From positions 1-6,843 of the forward strand of contig JACIYY010000087.1 of assembly GCA_014359685.1 (NCBI GenBank): a DNA stretch of 6,843 nucleotides. Reading direction: 5' to 3'. The position numbers were made by a program, and so were the translations under genes. The notes below the pieces were generated by a model, which was not told the origin of the DNA, did no database searches, and worked only from the letters and a program-made list of their open reading frames with translations. The stretch is from Porphyrobacter sp. Its GTDB lineage: Bacteria; Pseudomonadota; Alphaproteobacteria; Sphingomonadales; Sphingomonadaceae. Of this stretch, positions 5,440-6,843 are shown piece after piece (positions within the stretch are counted from its first letter, which is position 1; each line of letters starts with the position of its first letter).

Positions 5440-5489
5440 GGCAGGGAGCGGAGAAACGATCGGCATCGGTCCTCTCCGCTTGTCCTGCC
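5440..5489 (-). terminator. Nested stem-loop downstream of thiC and the small gene
   Basis: AGCGGAGA (5447-5454) pairs with TCTCCGCT (5473-5480), and outside it GGCAGG (5440-5445) pairs with CCTGCC (5484-5489) across a 1x3 internal loop. Inside, CGAT/ATCG (5457-5460, 5465-5468) can add a small inner stem. It begins about 34 nt after the stop of the small gene, where the end of the thiC transcript is expected. There is no T-tract, so termination or 3'-end protection is inferred from position and stem length. Confidence 0.4.
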
Positions 5490-5523
5490 CTGCCCCTCCG
5501 CTCCGACGAGAGCAGCAGGCGCG

Positions 5524-5675
5524 TTATGCTCTCTTTGCCTTGTGCTCGGGGATCAGGCGGTCAAGCTCGGCGATCCGCTGCCGCTCGGGCGTGTCCTTCG
5601 CCAGACCTTTGAGGCGGCAGGTCGCCCACAGCGATTTCCGCTCAGATTCCAGCGCCTTGAGGTAAAGGTCGGCCA

Positions 5676-5676
<1 letters not shown>
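5524..5676 (-). CDS. Small 50-residue protein coupled to thiC
   Basis: I do not recognise this 50-residue protein. Its ATG shares one base with the thiC stop (TGATG on the minus strand, 5674-5678) and it ends with TAA at 5524. It has no good Shine-Dalgarno of its own (only CGAG just upstream), so it would be translated by ribosomes finishing thiC. The sequence is highly charged (12 Lys/Arg, 8 Asp/Glu, net about +4), with two likely helices, DLYLKALESERKSLWATC (3-20) and TPERQRIAELDRLIPEHKAK (29-48), separated by a short GLAKD turn. It has no signal peptide or membrane segment, and one Trp (17) and one Cys (20). The protein-like composition and exact junction argue it is real, but no homology can be checked here. 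A role linked to ThiC or thiamine is inference from position only. Confidence 0.6.

Positions 5677-6843
<1,167 letters not shown>

Overview
The window is compact, GC-rich chromosomal DNA from an alphaproteobacterium. The UrcA-family protein, SWIB-domain protein, DUF4142 lipoprotein and COG3650 lipoprotein together fit Sphingomonadales (Sphingomonas/Erythrobacter-like) best; this placement is inferred from gene content, not from a marker gene. I see no rRNA, tRNA, CRISPR array, insertion sequence, integrase or attachment site. No gene-free stretch exceeds 300 bases; the longest is 5295-5523.

Layout: (1) On the minus strand at the left edge lie the first 55 codons of a SWIB/MDM2-domain protein and, 67 nt upstream of it, a YbhB/YbcL-type PEBP protein with an acidic tail. 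(2) A 185-nt divergent spacer (839-1023), with a perfect 14-nt palindrome and a sigma70-like promoter candidate, separates PEBP from the plus-strand pair. (3) The pair is an S41 serine peptidase lipoprotein and pyroglutamyl-peptidase I, joined by a 1-nt stop/start overlap (TGATG). (4) All remaining genes are on the minus strand: a two-CBS-domain protein whose stop codon shares a CTAG palindrome with the pcp stop, a DUF4142 lipoprotein, a COG3650 lipoprotein, an UrcA-family secreted protein, then a 50-codon small gene coupled (TGATG) to the end of thiC, whose 5' end runs off the right edge.

Functionally, most of the middle of the window encodes envelope proteins: three predicted lipoproteins (S41 peptidase, DUF4142, COG3650) and one exported protein (UrcA). 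The peptidase pair could form a two-step peptide-processing unit, the first step outside the cytoplasm and the second inside. thiC makes the pyrimidine moiety of thiamine; its expected upstream control region lies outside the window.

The most noteworthy non-coding signal is a 14-position inverted repeat (13 pairs) directly upstream of the DUF4142 gene, whose proximal arm contains the gene's Shine-Dalgarno sequence. A general-stress (EcfG-type) promoter candidate overlaps the distal arm. Other long hairpins lie downstream of urcA and of the thiC-small-gene pair. I did not find a complete new system; the coupled small gene and the ribosome-site hairpin are the best leads.
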